A DNA stretch of 64,000 bases from contig QCXZ01000003.1 in the NCBI GenBank assembly GCA_025024175.1, forward strand, positions 15,024,392-15,088,391, given 5' to 3'. Each line of letters opens with the position of its first letter. Position 1 is the first letter of the stretch. The position numbers and the translations under genes were made by a program. The notes beneath the pieces were generated by a model that made no database searches, was not told where the DNA came from, and was given only the letters and a program-made list of their open reading frames with translations. The stretch comes from Rhyzopertha dominica. Its lineage: Eukaryota; Arthropoda; Insecta; Coleoptera; Bostrichidae. Below, piece after piece: positions 1 to 11,419 of the stretch.

Positions 1-9
1 ATACACTAT

Positions 10-340
10 ATGTTATTTTAATATATTAGGTTTCGGTCTTCTAAATAAAACTCCTTTTATCTTATGCCAAGCTTTCGGAGAACATTTGTCTCCTTCTTCT
101 GGGCCTACAATATTTTATTAAATAACTACAAATAGAGAACAACAAACCACATGAAAATACTTACAATAGAAACAGAATTAGTCTAAATTGAACAGCAGTC
201 TTAACGTCATATATATAACTCTAGTACTTGTAGGTAATTTTAAATTTTGCTAACTATTAATAATCACAAACAATCTTGGCAAATATTAATATATCTTTCA
301 AAATTAAAAAACTGACAACTAATAACATGAAATCTAGATA
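10..340. repeat. PLE1 left inverted arm (pseudo-LTR)
   Basis: This arm is the reverse complement of about 1305-1621 with scattered differences, for example around 13-60 against 1575-1621 and 230-320 against 1312-1400. It includes the hammerhead-like hairpin at 73-101. Confidence 0.85.
73..101 (-). ncRNA. Hammerhead-like hairpin in PLE1 left arm
   Basis: On the minus strand the order is CAGAAGA (101-95), A, stem GGAGA/TCTCC with a 7-nt loop (93-77), then GAAA (76-73). This matches the hammerhead order CUGANGA - stem II - GAAA, except that the required U4 is an A. The right arm has the same hairpin on the plus strand (1530-1558) with one stem mismatch. PLE pseudo-LTRs are known to carry hammerhead motifs, so this is read as a homologous and probably inactive copy. 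Confidence 0.5.
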
Positions 341-372
341 GGACGAGAAATTTGGAGAGTGCAAGTAGGAAG

Positions 373-1306
373 TTATGATGACGAAAATAGTTTAAAATGG
401 AGGAGATAGCTATAAATTTTAGAAAGATTATGAATATCGCTTCTTTTATTAATACTATGAATTTGTCTATTGATATGAGACATTTCTAAAAAAAGACGTT
501 TCTTTAAATTTATTTCCTTATCCAAAACTATTAAATTATTAAAATTAAATTTATGGTCAAGTTCATAACAATGATTAAATATTAGAGAGGTTGATTTATT
601 CTTTTTTATATCTCTTTTGTGTTCCCTAACCCTGTCAATTAAGTATCTCGCAGTTTGACCAATATATACTGATTCACAGTTACTACAATTTAATAAATAT
701 ACTACATTTGTAAAATTTTCAATAGGAGTTTTACATTTTAATTTTGAATTTTTACAAGTGGGTAGTAACAAACATGAACATTTTCTATTTCTAACATTAA
801 TTTTTTAATTTTGTCGCTAAGACCTTCTATGTAGGGAATTACACAATATTTTGTTGTAGGAGAAACATTATTTAAAACCTTTTCACTCGATCCTACATCA
901 GTTCTATCAATTTTAAAAAGAAGTTTTTTTACTAAAGGAACTGGATAAGAATTAGAAATTAAAATTCTTTTTAATATATTTAAATTTTTGTTCAATATTG
1001 TAGGATGTGAAATTTTTTTAACTTTGTTTTTTAATGCCAAAATTAAATTTATTTTAGTGTTGAATTTATGATAAGAATGAAAGTTTAGATATCTAGAAGA
1101 AGAAATAGGTCTTATGTACCAATCTACAATTATAGAATTTTGATCATTTCTTATTAATAAACAGTCTAAAGAAGGTAAAGTTTTATTATTTTCTTTTTCA
1201 ATTGTAAATTGAATATCTTTATTGTATGAATTGAAAACTGTTAATAATTCATCATGTTTATCAAAAGGAATTGCTAATACAATATCATCAATAAATTTAA
1301 CTAGTT
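373..1306 (-). pseudogene. PLE reverse transcriptase C-terminus plus GIY-YIG endonuclease, one frameshift
   Basis: Reading the minus strand from 1306 the frame is open at once with FIDDIVLAIPF, the PLE version of the RT catalytic YxDD box, then a thumb-like region ending near 740. A one-base frameshift near 765-775 moves the product into a second frame running to 373. That frame has the GIY-YIG signature: VVYLLNC, VYIGQTARYL, the R..EHKRD segment and the late glutamate in LFLEMSH. Everything before the RT palm is missing, because the right inverted arm joins directly at about 1306. Apart from the frameshift and truncation no stop breaks the body, so the copy is fairly young. It cannot make a complete enzyme. 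Confidence 0.85.
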
Positions 1307-1621
1307 GTCAGTTTTTTTAATTTTGAAAGATATATTAATATTTGTCAAGATTGTTTGTGATTATTAATAGTTAGCAAAATTTAATATTACCTACAAATGC
1401 TAGAGTTATATATATGAAGTTAAGACTGAAGACTGCTGTTCAATTTAGACTAATTCCGTTTCTATTGTAAGTATTTTCATGTGGTTTGTTGTTCTCTATT
1501 TGTAGTGATTTAATAAAATATTATAGGCCCAGAAGAAGGATACAAATGTTCTCCGAAAGCTTGGCATAAGATAAAAGGAGTTTTATTTAGAAGACCGAAA
1601 CCTAATATATTTAAATAACAT
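1305..1621. repeat. PLE1 right inverted arm (pseudo-LTR)
   Basis: Reverse-complement partner of the left arm. It is followed by the 34-nt unpaired extension at 1622-1655 and then the target duplication. It includes the hairpin at 1530-1558. Confidence 0.85.
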
Positions 1622-1667
1622 CTAACATCAACGGTCAATAACAATACAATTCTTAATACACTATATG

Positions 1668-4600
1668 ATTGCGAAAGTCACGTCTCTGCTTAAACCTATA
1701 ATACTCCATTTCATCTGGCTTTTAATTTTCAAGATGGTTTATAAGTTAAAATAGACTTAATTTCTACGCGAAAATCGACGTACATCTGTTGAGTAACAAA
1801 AAACATTCAGGCGCCTAACGATTTATCAGTTAGATAGCTCAGTGCACTAGATTATTGTTCAGTTATATCCGCTAAACGGTCAAGTGCAAGTCTCCATGAA
1901 GCGTCAAATGCAAGCTTGTGTGGACAAGAATGAACTAAATTTTGAACATATTTTGTGAGGAAGCTACTCGTAAGTATTTTTGTTGTGTTTGCCCCGTACT
2001 GACCTATTCCAAACCAAATGCGCTTGAACTTCGGTAAGTTTTTANCTTAATGATTGTANTTGTTTTGGCAGTCAGTGACGTCGAATGAAGTCCGGATTTT
2101 GGCGGTTTTTTTTNTTAAGAAATTTATATTTCTTTAATTTTAATTTAAGCATGAAAATCATATTGTATAAGTACCCACTTATTTATTGTTTATAGCAATA
2201 ATAGCAACAATACGAGTGCTTATCCCCTCTCTAAGCGGACACTCTGTAAAGTCAACGACGTGCGCATATGTTGCATCCATAACTGTACAAAATAAACAAA
2301 AGGTATTTATAAAAAGTTCTCTAACCATTCATTTCTGAAAAGCGAAAGTCGCTTCAGAAGATATACAATGAATAGTTGTAGAAAGCTAAAAGGTAAGAAG
2401 TTCAGGATATGTATACGAGAATGAGAGTAATATCAGCATAAAGAAAAATGTCCTGCTAAAATATTTAATTAATGTTAGTAGATTTGCCAAATCAATAGGT
2501 ATGAACTTAACAAGACATATAAACCTTAAGCAACGCCAACCTATTGCACATAATAAAAAAACCAAATTACTTAGTGAAGCTTTTGCAAGAACACAATCGA
2601 TCCCCGTGTATCTACTGCGGGCATTATAGCAGTGATCCAGAGTTTAAGCCTCCTGGTGCCTCCATCTTCTGTTCAGGTTACCCTGCCAGTGCCGATGCGG
2701 TTCCTGCGAACTTTTCACCCCGTCGACGCAGGATGAATACAAAATCCGTGTGAGAACGAAATTGAATTAATCACGTTAATTGCCGTGTGTACGTCGCATC
2801 AAAACGGGCGGACGACAGATTCACTATTGCCGCAACCGCCGACACGCTAAACGTAAAGCAAGTATCCTCCAAAGCGGATTAACGTGATTTTAATAATAAA
2901 TGCGACCCGGTTTCCTCGCCGTGAAGGGGATGCAGAGGTGCTTATAATTACTGTACTAGATTAATTCGTCAAATAACTGTCAGAAATTTAAGGGAAAGTC
3001 GGATAACGTACGCTTTAATCCTGTGGAATCTGGGAGACTCGAGTTTTTGCCGGTCTTTCTCTTATGAACCGTGAGAGTAAAGTTTACCTGAAAATATACC
3101 GTGTTTACGACCTTTTACAGTGTTGATTCTCTAAAATAGGTTTAATGACTCCCCTTCATAAAGACAATACCATCATGGTCTTCGACACGCTTGAAGCTGG
3201 TCAGGACCGGATTCGTGTATTTAAATACAGTGTTTCATAATAATAACTAATAACAAGCTATGTTACACAGGCTTACGCACAGTTTAATCATTTAAAGCTG
3301 AACAAAACGGAGGAACAGTTATGTAATTATGTCCACAGAATTTTATCGTTTTAATTGGTGTACCCGCCATTTGTACGTTTTTGCAAAAACTAGTACTTGT
3401 TGTTATTCTTTGGAGATTAAATCTAACGATGCCTGTTACTGAAATTATAAAACTATAAAATATATTTTTCAGCAAGAATGCTTTTACGGTGGCGCCCTAA
3501 AAAGTAGTAAATAAAAAACTGGAAATCAAAGAAATAATAAAATAAGGATGTTTTAGTTTTAATTCTAAAAATAGATTCGGATTCTTTTATCATATATTCT
3601 GCTCATTCTTGTTATACTTCAAACGTCTCAGCCACTACCCTCTCTCCCACATGTCATGCTATATTGTGCGCTGCTTTCATTTTCAGCAAGTATCACATTT
3701 TCCGCAAATGAACATTCTACAAATTTTATTGCTGCTAACGGATTAGACCAGCCATGGCTCTCTCTTTCCAACGCAAGCCTAGTGCCTGTCATGTAAATTA
3801 GACCTCATAGCCTGTTTGACGTATTCGCCGTATAAATGATGAAGATAAGGGGTATCAGTTTGTTGCAACGAAGTTTTACAACAAAAACCATAAATGGCTT
3901 ACTTCACCCTGTTTACCCAGTGACATTTGCCTGTACTTCCCTAAATATGACTTCCATCACCATAATGAACAATGACCCATTGGCTCAATTCACCCACAAC
4001 TGTCAGAGAAAATGTGGTGTCAGTCCCTCAGCAGTGTTGCCAAATTACGCTCGGCACGGCTATCTGTAACGAAGGTTGTGGTGTGTTCGAAAGGGGAAAA
4101 TGTGTGACAGACATTTTATTAATTGACTCCTAGCATTTCACTTTCAGTTGCCATGGTGGAGCCGTAGGCACTAGAACATCGCATGCACATATATGTTTTC
4201 TTACAAATGGTTTGAATCACATTACCTTTACACTGGATTTAATATTAACCCAAATGACTGTTATCTCATAACACACAGTGTAACGTTGAGTAAACATAGC
4301 TCGAAAGCGAAATTTAATTAATGTGCGCACCAGAAAAGAAGGCTGACGTGGTGGGGACGACAATTGTCGCTAGACCGTTAAATCATGGATGTGCCCGCCA
4401 TTATTTGTTGTCACAATTTCAGGCTAGCGCGGCAAATAAATTTATTAACTCGGCCTAACGGTTCCGTTCAAATTGTGGACGATGTTACATTCCTAAGGTC
4501 CGACTTCATTCCTGGTGCGCACTATATGTGCATCTGTAACTGCATGTCTTCAAGTAGCAAGATCTATGCTTCGCAATAGTGTGACTCTTGTCAATGATCT

Positions 4601-7600
4601 GTAGAGTACGTAAAGTACGTTGAGGGTGTTGGGTTTATATTCATTACTGAGCCCATTATTAAAAATTTGTTTACACATCTTAAGCTTGAAAGCGGAAACT
4701 TTCTTTTGTTGTTATTTTGCGACAGAACTCATGCTGACAAAAATACAATAATATACAAACGTGGGATGCACTAAAGTCTAAGGCTCCATGATGGCAACCG
4801 AAGATCACATACATACACCTCTCCATTTTCTAATGGACGAACACGCTTTAAATACACTTAAGCCACCACATGTTGCGGACGGTTGCAATACAGGCTAGAG
4901 CTATTACATGTGCTCTGGTTTACCCTTTGTTCAAGATAGTGGATAAGAAATGGAGACGAAAAGGAGAAGCGCAGCCTAATTAAAGGTTCAAGGTGCAGAA
5001 GTAGAGATAAGACAGAGGAGATGGTTACACTGCCCCAGGATTGTGTCGGTTTGCATTCTTCTTTAGCCTATAACGGGGAGTACATTGCATGGACGACCAC
5101 TACAGCATGTTAGGAAGAAAAACTGTGGAATTTTTGTCAGAGCATTACAGTTTCAATCATTCGTTTGGGAACTTTAAATGGACCTTTGAGGGCGCCCGTT
5201 TTGTGAGTGCAAATGACACTAAAATATGAATTTTTATGGGCGACCTAAGTCGTTTCTTCTGTAGTGTCTATACATGTAAATATATTATATCACAACTTTT
5301 TATGTGACCTTTCTGAGCTTAAGCCAACCTTTTCGCATTTTGAAAATAAAACAATTAAAAAATCAAATATAATTTACAGATATCTTTAAACGGACAACAA
5401 GTAAAAATGCAAATAATACAGCATTAGTGCAAAAACAATTTCAAATAATACTATCAAAACTTTTGAAAATTTTTGTATAAGCACCAGTTCCAAGTAAATC
5501 ACGCTATTATTTATGTATAAGCTAGGTAATATTCTACTTTGAAAACTTATTATAGAAAATAGCATTGAGTAGATAAACAGAAATCAAGAAATATTTATCT
5601 TTTTATTTATATTTTTATATTTTATCGTTATCGGTACCTAGTCTTTAAATGTCAATACTGCTTCGTATTTTACTATTATTTTTATTCCTTGTTAGTTAAA
5701 CGAAACAATACCTTAACTAGAGAAAAACTACCGTCACTTGAACGGACATACGTTAATTAGGGACAAATGCATTCTGGGGCCCTCATTCGGTATAAGTAAC
5801 TCCTCAGTGATTCTAAACTATGATTTTATTATATTTCTTCTCTATAAACGGCAATAGACGGGCAATTTCATACGCTACCCATGTTGTTTAATCGCAACTT
5901 CTTTAATAGCAGGACAATTATTGTGCTGTATTGAAAGAGTACATATAAAAGCAGTTTTCATTGCCAAACTAGGTAAATTGGTTTAAAATGAAAGCAGCAA
6001 GTGATGTGGTTATTAGCAAATCCATTCCTTGGAGAAAAATCAGTATGTATGTAAAGTATGCGTTCCCGAACTTGATAGGTCATTCTTAGGTATATACGTA
6101 ACATAGTCCTGGAAGGAGAGATTTTGAAACAATGCTTTGTCTTTTGTGCGAAAGAAGTAAAAATAACCGTTTGGATACCATGATGACCCAGTAAAATATG
6201 TTATGCAAGTCTGCAATAAAGATATTATAATAACTGTATTAAGATTTAAAAATTATAAGAAAATTAACATATGGAGAAGCTGGCAAAACAGAAAACATTA
6301 GAAACAAAATAATTTCATNGTAATTAGATCATCTTGTACTTCTACTCAACATCTACGCCATAATGCTTTATCCACATTTTCTTCGAGTGTAATGTAGAAA
6401 ATTATAATTTATGGGTAAACGCCCATGACTTAAGCACATAAATATTTGCTATTCCCAGTAATTATGACTAATAGTTTTTAATGCAGTAGGAATTGGCATG
6501 GATTCTCCTAAATGATCAGCTGCACTTACGGAACCAGCAACAATGGATAGCATTAGTGCCACTTATTTAAGACCCAACATTACAGTCACCTTTAGTCATA
6601 TAATGCACAATGAATGAAGACATAGCAATAAAGTTGTGTAACGAATTGCGTCCGATGCGACTGCGTTTGCGATTCTGTACAACCCGAGCTTCCGGTGACC
6701 AACTGAAGTCGTAAATTTCGAAGACTTGTGGCAACTGGGTCAAGAGTATTATAAATTATTCATTGAATGTGTTCCTTTGGAGAGCTGTTGTGTGTAGTTG
6801 AATTAAACTGCCAAGTCGGCTTAATTTTGCTGCTGTAATCTGGCACTGGAGCCTTTGGAGGTGTGTAGAACAGACAAAGATTGGAAAACGTCTGTTGAGG
6901 ACCGGCGGGTGGAGCAGGCGTTTGCATAATTAAGGGTAATTGACGAACAGCTTATGCAAATAAAGTGGCGAAAACTGCGAACCGACGATTAGGACTTGAA
7001 ACCCGGGGTTTGGCTGCGGGCGGTTAGTGACCTAATGGATGGTCATTTTGGACTGTGGCATGTGGCTGCTGTAGAGAAGTGGAATTAACATCAAACTTTA
7101 TGTTCCTGAAAGGCTGTTGCCAGTTTGGCGACATATTTTCTAAATAGCGCTAACTCCTACTTTAATATGTATTTGAAAATAATATTAAGACGTAGTCTGA
7201 TTACTGCGTGGGATACAATGAAAATGACACTACAAACTATGAAACTGGGGGAAATGTAAAGAATTTAACACAATTAAACAATTTAGGTAAAAAAACCTGT
7301 GAGAAGCAAGTAGTAATTTAGCCATAATTATCAAGTAATAAATGTGTTTTAGCATAAACCTAAACTATATAAAGCTTTTGGATTATATAAGAACTGGGAA
7401 TAAGATAGTATAGCCTGCCACTAATAAACATTTGTGGTTTATTAATAATTAACGATAATTACTAATTACGAATAAAATTTGCTATTATTGAAAAAATAAG
7501 TATGACAGGTGGAGTTGGAGTGAAAAACGAGATTACTGCTATAAATCCTTTACAATTTATATTGTTAAAAATGTTATTACTTATTAACATCTAAACATTT

Positions 7601-8689
7601 AAACAGGTAAGAATCGAGAAGGGAGTGAAATGAAAATGCCATCGAAAATTAACACGAATTACACGTAGCTTCATTTTTGCAACATGTATGAGATATACAT
7701 ATTATTGTTATCATTTAGTACATCAATTTTTAATAAACATTAAGTGATGTGATCCATTTCATATGGGAGTTTTAAATCAGCCACAGAATGTAGCCTAAGC
7801 ATATTTTTATTAAGGTTTAGACATAGATAGTCAGATAACAATGCAACTGACTTTGCTGGATTATACAAATATATATACATTACATACGTTTCCCGCTGCA
7901 ACACCACTTTTCAATTTTCAATATGTACATTGAATAACATCCTGGTTTGAGTTAATGCGATATTTGTGTTAATAATTTAAATCTCAAAATTTCAGACAAA
8001 TTATAAAGAATTTATGTTAGAAGATCTAATGCGTTGCATCCATGTTGCATGTCCTGCACAAAAGTTTTATAAAATTACCTAACCGGAAAGTAAAAAATAA
8101 TTCATAAAAGTATGTATGTCAGTATTGTAAAAAAGGAAATAAAAGAGTTAAAAAATGCAGTCTACGTCATCATTTCAGCAGAAAGCGTACATGCACGTAA
8201 TTTATTGATTTACTAGGCCGTAGTTAGTACTAATCATCATCTCCAATAGCGTGATACCTGCTGTACACCATAAATTCTCCATTCTTTTCAGTTTATATTT
8301 GTATAATTTTACAGATGTTACTTGTTCGCCAGAAATGCACGTCGATGAAATTATAAAAGTTGTAAAACAATTTAAGTGAACTAATATTTTCATTTCATTA
8401 AAAGCTCCATAGTTAATTTTATTGCAGTGTGTACATTAGAAGAGGGAGAATTGCCGGCACAGTATCTACTAAAGAAGTTGAAAGCAGGAAAAGATCAATA
8501 TTAAATTATAAATAAAACACCATATCAAAATTAGATGCCAGCGTACGATGAGGTTATGAAATATAGAGCGATCATTAGTGATAAATACAGATAATACCGA
8601 AAGAGATAAAAATGGTCAATTATAGTTTAGACAAGGAAGCTGTAGGAAATGAATTTGTAATTGTAAAAAGAAAAGAAAACTAGGGTGGC
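1668..8689. other. AT-rich DNA without recognised genes
   Basis: Only short ORFs without recognisable domains occur. GC-richer non-repetitive patches are at about 2640-2930 and 6640-7110. A 29-bp sequence at 6168-6196 recurs at 45100-45128. A strong 5' splice-site-like string lies near 1970, but no coding exon could be tied to it. Confidence 0.5.
6640..7110. promoter_or_regulatory. Candidate regulatory island with opposed POU octamers
   Basis: This stretch is GC-richer than its surroundings and has no long ORF. It contains TTTGCAT (6921-6927) directly followed by AATTAA, and the perfect octamer ATGCAAAT (6954-6961) on the other strand. Between them are TAATTA and TAATTG cores typical of homeodomain sites. 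POU-homeodomain proteins bind the octamer. That this is an enhancer is inference from motif clustering alone. Confidence 0.3.
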
Positions 8690-10020
8690 GTAGAACTAAT
8701 CCGGATAAAATTCAAATACTATCATTTTCTTGAAGGCGAGGAAAGCCGTGAGAAATCTTAGTACATACAAGAAAAGAATAAACACGTTGATGGAATCAAG
8801 AGATAAAAATAACCAAGTAGAAATAATAAAAAATATATTGCAAGTCAAATGAAAAACAAAAACAGAAAAACTGGTCGCAGAATTTTTTAACTGATAATCT
8901 TATAAACGTGCAGGAGGTAAAAAAGACTAAGGTCAATATGTATAAGCGAACTGCACCGGAAACGTTGAAAAGTATGATACCAGAATGGACAAAAGTGCAA
9001 GCTTGAAAACTGCGAATGTTTGTACCAGCGCACAAAAAAGGCGTAAAATAGTGTAAGTAAAGGTAAAGAAAAATAATGATAATGGTAAGTGTAGTAGCAA
9101 AAATGTATGAAAGACTGCTGGAAACAAGATTAAGAGTTAAGCTGGAGACGCAATTACATGAAGAGGGTTTAAAAGGGGATGAAGCACGCAGGTAGAAAAA
9201 GAAATGTTTTGGATTTTTTGGTTTAGAAAAGGCATTCAATAACATCTCTAGGAAAGTGGTATGGGAAAGTACGATGATAGGTATAGAGAGGTATAAATAA
9301 CAGCGGGCGAACGAGCATTAGTATTAAAAATATTATACGTTAGAATAAGTAATATTAATATGGGATCAGACAATATTCTGTAGGAAGTAGGTATCACAGG
9401 AAATTAAAGGTGATAAAACTGCTTAAGTGTCAATGATCTGTGCTGAAAAACAAAAGAAATTACAACAAAGTATTGGGTGTTGAAATGAATAATTATTACA
9501 TACGACAAATCTAAAAACAATTCTGATAGGTAAGGAGGGTAAAGAGATCAACATAAGTGGAAAAAGATATATGACATGTAGAAAACTTAAAGTGCCTATG
9601 AGTTACGATACAGTACGTTACGTACTAGGGTGTTAAGAAGTAAATATAAGGGAAATAAGCTAGTAGACAAAAATCAGGCTATACGCTATGCCAAGAAACG
9701 GAGTAAATATATTGCAAGCAACAGAGATGAAATACTACAGAATTGTCAAAAGGGTAACTAGAAGCTGCAGAATAAGAAGCGACAAAAGATAAAACAAATT
9801 CTAGGAGCAAATAGACTATAATGGTTATAACACCTACTGAGAATGGAGGAGAAAAATATAGGAAATAAAAGAAAAGAAAGAGAGAGATCNCAGAAGACAT
9901 TAACCGGGACGAAGCAACAGTAAAGGACGGGACTAAATGGAAGAAAATAGTGCATCAAAAACATTGTATCTACATGAGATTGAATATATTTATGAGGTGG
10001 GTCAGAAGGTCTAACGATTA
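8690..10020 (+). mobile_element. Decayed non-LTR retrotransposon (LINE) RT relic
   Basis: Fragments in several frames appear in the order expected for an insect endonuclease/RT LINE. They are IPEWTKVQA before the fingers (about 8980), KMYERLLETRLRVKLE (about 9100-9145), LEKAFNNISRKVVWES (about 9220-9265, the [D]LEKAF motif), LIGKEGKEI (about 9515-9550), and the thumb/C-terminal LQATEMKYYRIVKRVTRS (about 9712-9770). Stops and frameshifts lie between all of them and one N is present at 9890. The clade was not determined (RTE-like or a related group). The DD41D element at 10023 lies at its 3' edge. Confidence 0.7.
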
Positions 10021-10022
10021 TA

Positions 10023-11417
10023 TACAGAATGTTTCACGAATGATAATGACTCTAACGAAATTGAAAATGCAACCCAAAATACATTCTCATAGCCAATGTG
10101 GTTATTTTACATAATGGTATTATTTTAAAAATAAATTGGGAATCCATGACGGCTATGTGCTGTGGTTCCTGTCACTGTATTTGTTAAAGCCAAAATTTAT
10201 TGAAATGATGAAAAAACTGATATGATTTTGATTTATGGTGAATGCAAGAAAAATGCTTCCGCTGCTGTCCGTTTATATATACGTTTTCCAAATAGAAGAG
10301 CTCCTGCCGATACAATTTTCAAGAAACTTGAATTAACTTTAAGGACAAACTGGCCACCACTGAAAAAGTCAAGAGAAAGAACAGCAACAGACCCTGACAA
10401 TGAAATTAGATTATTGGAAAAGATTGCCAAAATTCCTCATATTAGTCAAAGAGCAACCGGTATTAGTCTGTCTTCAGTACACCGAATAATTAAAGGCAAT
10501 CAATTTCATCCGTATCACTTGCAATTGGTTCAGGCCTTAAAGGAGACAGATTATCCTAAAAGACTTTGAATGTGATTTTTTATGATAACATTTGCTTCTC
10601 AGATGAAGCAAGATTTTCTAATAATGGTGTATTTAACAAACATAACATTCACTATTATGCGCAAGAAAATCCAGGTTGGATTCGAGGAGGACATTTTTAA
10701 ACTATCTACTCGACGAATGTCTGGTACGGTATATTGGGGAATCAAATTATTGGGCCTTATTTTTCCGCGATAGTTTAAACGGCAATAGTTATCTAATTTT
10801 TTAAGAAACATTTTACCGGTACTTTTTCAAAATGTAAATTTACAAGTAATACAAGATCTGTGGTTCCAACAAGATGGGGCACCTGCGCATTATCATAGAA
10901 TAGTGCAAAATCATCTTGATTTGGTTTTGCCTAACCGATGGATAGCAAGAGGTTCAATTAATCATTGGCCACCCAGAAGCCCGGACCTTACCCCTTTGGT
11001 TTTTTTTTGTGGGAAATGGTGAAAGAGCAAGTGTACCAAACACCAATTGAAAGTGTAGAAGATTTAGAAAATAAAATACGTGATTCATTGTAGATCCATC
11101 ACTCCAGAAATGTTAATGCATGTTAAAAGATCGTTTTGTGCACGATTTCAAGTTTGTGAAAACAGCGGAGGGCGACATTTTGAGCATTCATTACATTAAT
11201 GTTATTGAATAAACATTTTTCAAAAATATAATTGGTTTTACAATACCGAATTTACTTAAAGCAAATGATTGAAGCTTATGTCAAAATTTACGAATTTATA
11301 CATCTCTATACGTTTTATATTTTTTTAAGACGATGAACAATTATTACCTCTGCAAATGTATTTTGGATTGCATTTTTAACTTCGTCAGGGTCATTATCAT
11401 TCGTGAAACATCCTGTA
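10023..11417 (+). mobile_element. DD41D-type Tc1/mariner transposon, ends intact, transposase broken
   Basis: Terminal inverted repeats of about 65-70 bp match between 10023-10092 and 11348-11417 and begin TACAG[A/G]ATGTTTCACGAATG. Both sides are flanked by TA (10021-10022 and 11418-11419), the Tc1/mariner target duplication. The 1.4-kb length and a single central transposase relic fit a once-autonomous element. It sits at the 3' edge of the LINE relic. Confidence 0.85.
10204..11199 (+). pseudogene. DD41D Tc1/mariner transposase, several frameshifts
   Basis: The N-terminal HTH region is open from 10204 to 10569 (MILIYGECKKNASAAVRLY, then a second HTH ending near KGNQFHPYHLQLVQALKETD). Later frames give SDEARFSNNGVFN (first catalytic D), the YYAQENP region, IGPYFFRDSLNG, QQDGAPAH (second D) and the PPRSPDLTPL block. 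The third catalytic aspartate codon is damaged: one base is missing at about 10989, giving a Val codon and a frameshift. A stop follows, then a tail ending GGRHFEHSLH. Where the alignment can be read, 41 residues separate the second and third acidic positions, as in the rosa/Visitor-like group. No functional product is possible. Confidence 0.8.
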
Positions 11418-11419
11418 TA

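Larger units (their letters stand above)
1..1667 (-). mobile_element. Penelope-like element (PLE1), 5'-truncated, with inverted terminal arms
   Basis: Seen: the minus strand codes for the end of a Penelope-type reverse transcriptase followed by a GIY-YIG endonuclease. This body is enclosed by two inverted copies of one ~320-bp sequence (about 10-340 and 1305-1621). Beyond the right arm is a unique 34-nt stretch (1622-1655), then a perfect copy of the 12 bases at the left edge (ATACACTATATG at 1-12 and 1656-1667), read as the target-site duplication. Known of the family: Penelope elements have inverted or tandem pseudo-LTRs, variable target duplications, and a short extension of about 34 bp on one side. 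Inference: a 5'-truncated copy that kept its ends. The duplication begins at base 1 of the window, so it could be longer. Confidence 0.85.

Noticed and set aside
8796..9245. 149-codon minus-strand ORF as a membrane protein
   Set aside because: It is the antisense of the LINE relic; F/L/S/Y-rich antisense frames of A-rich RT sequence look like membrane proteins.
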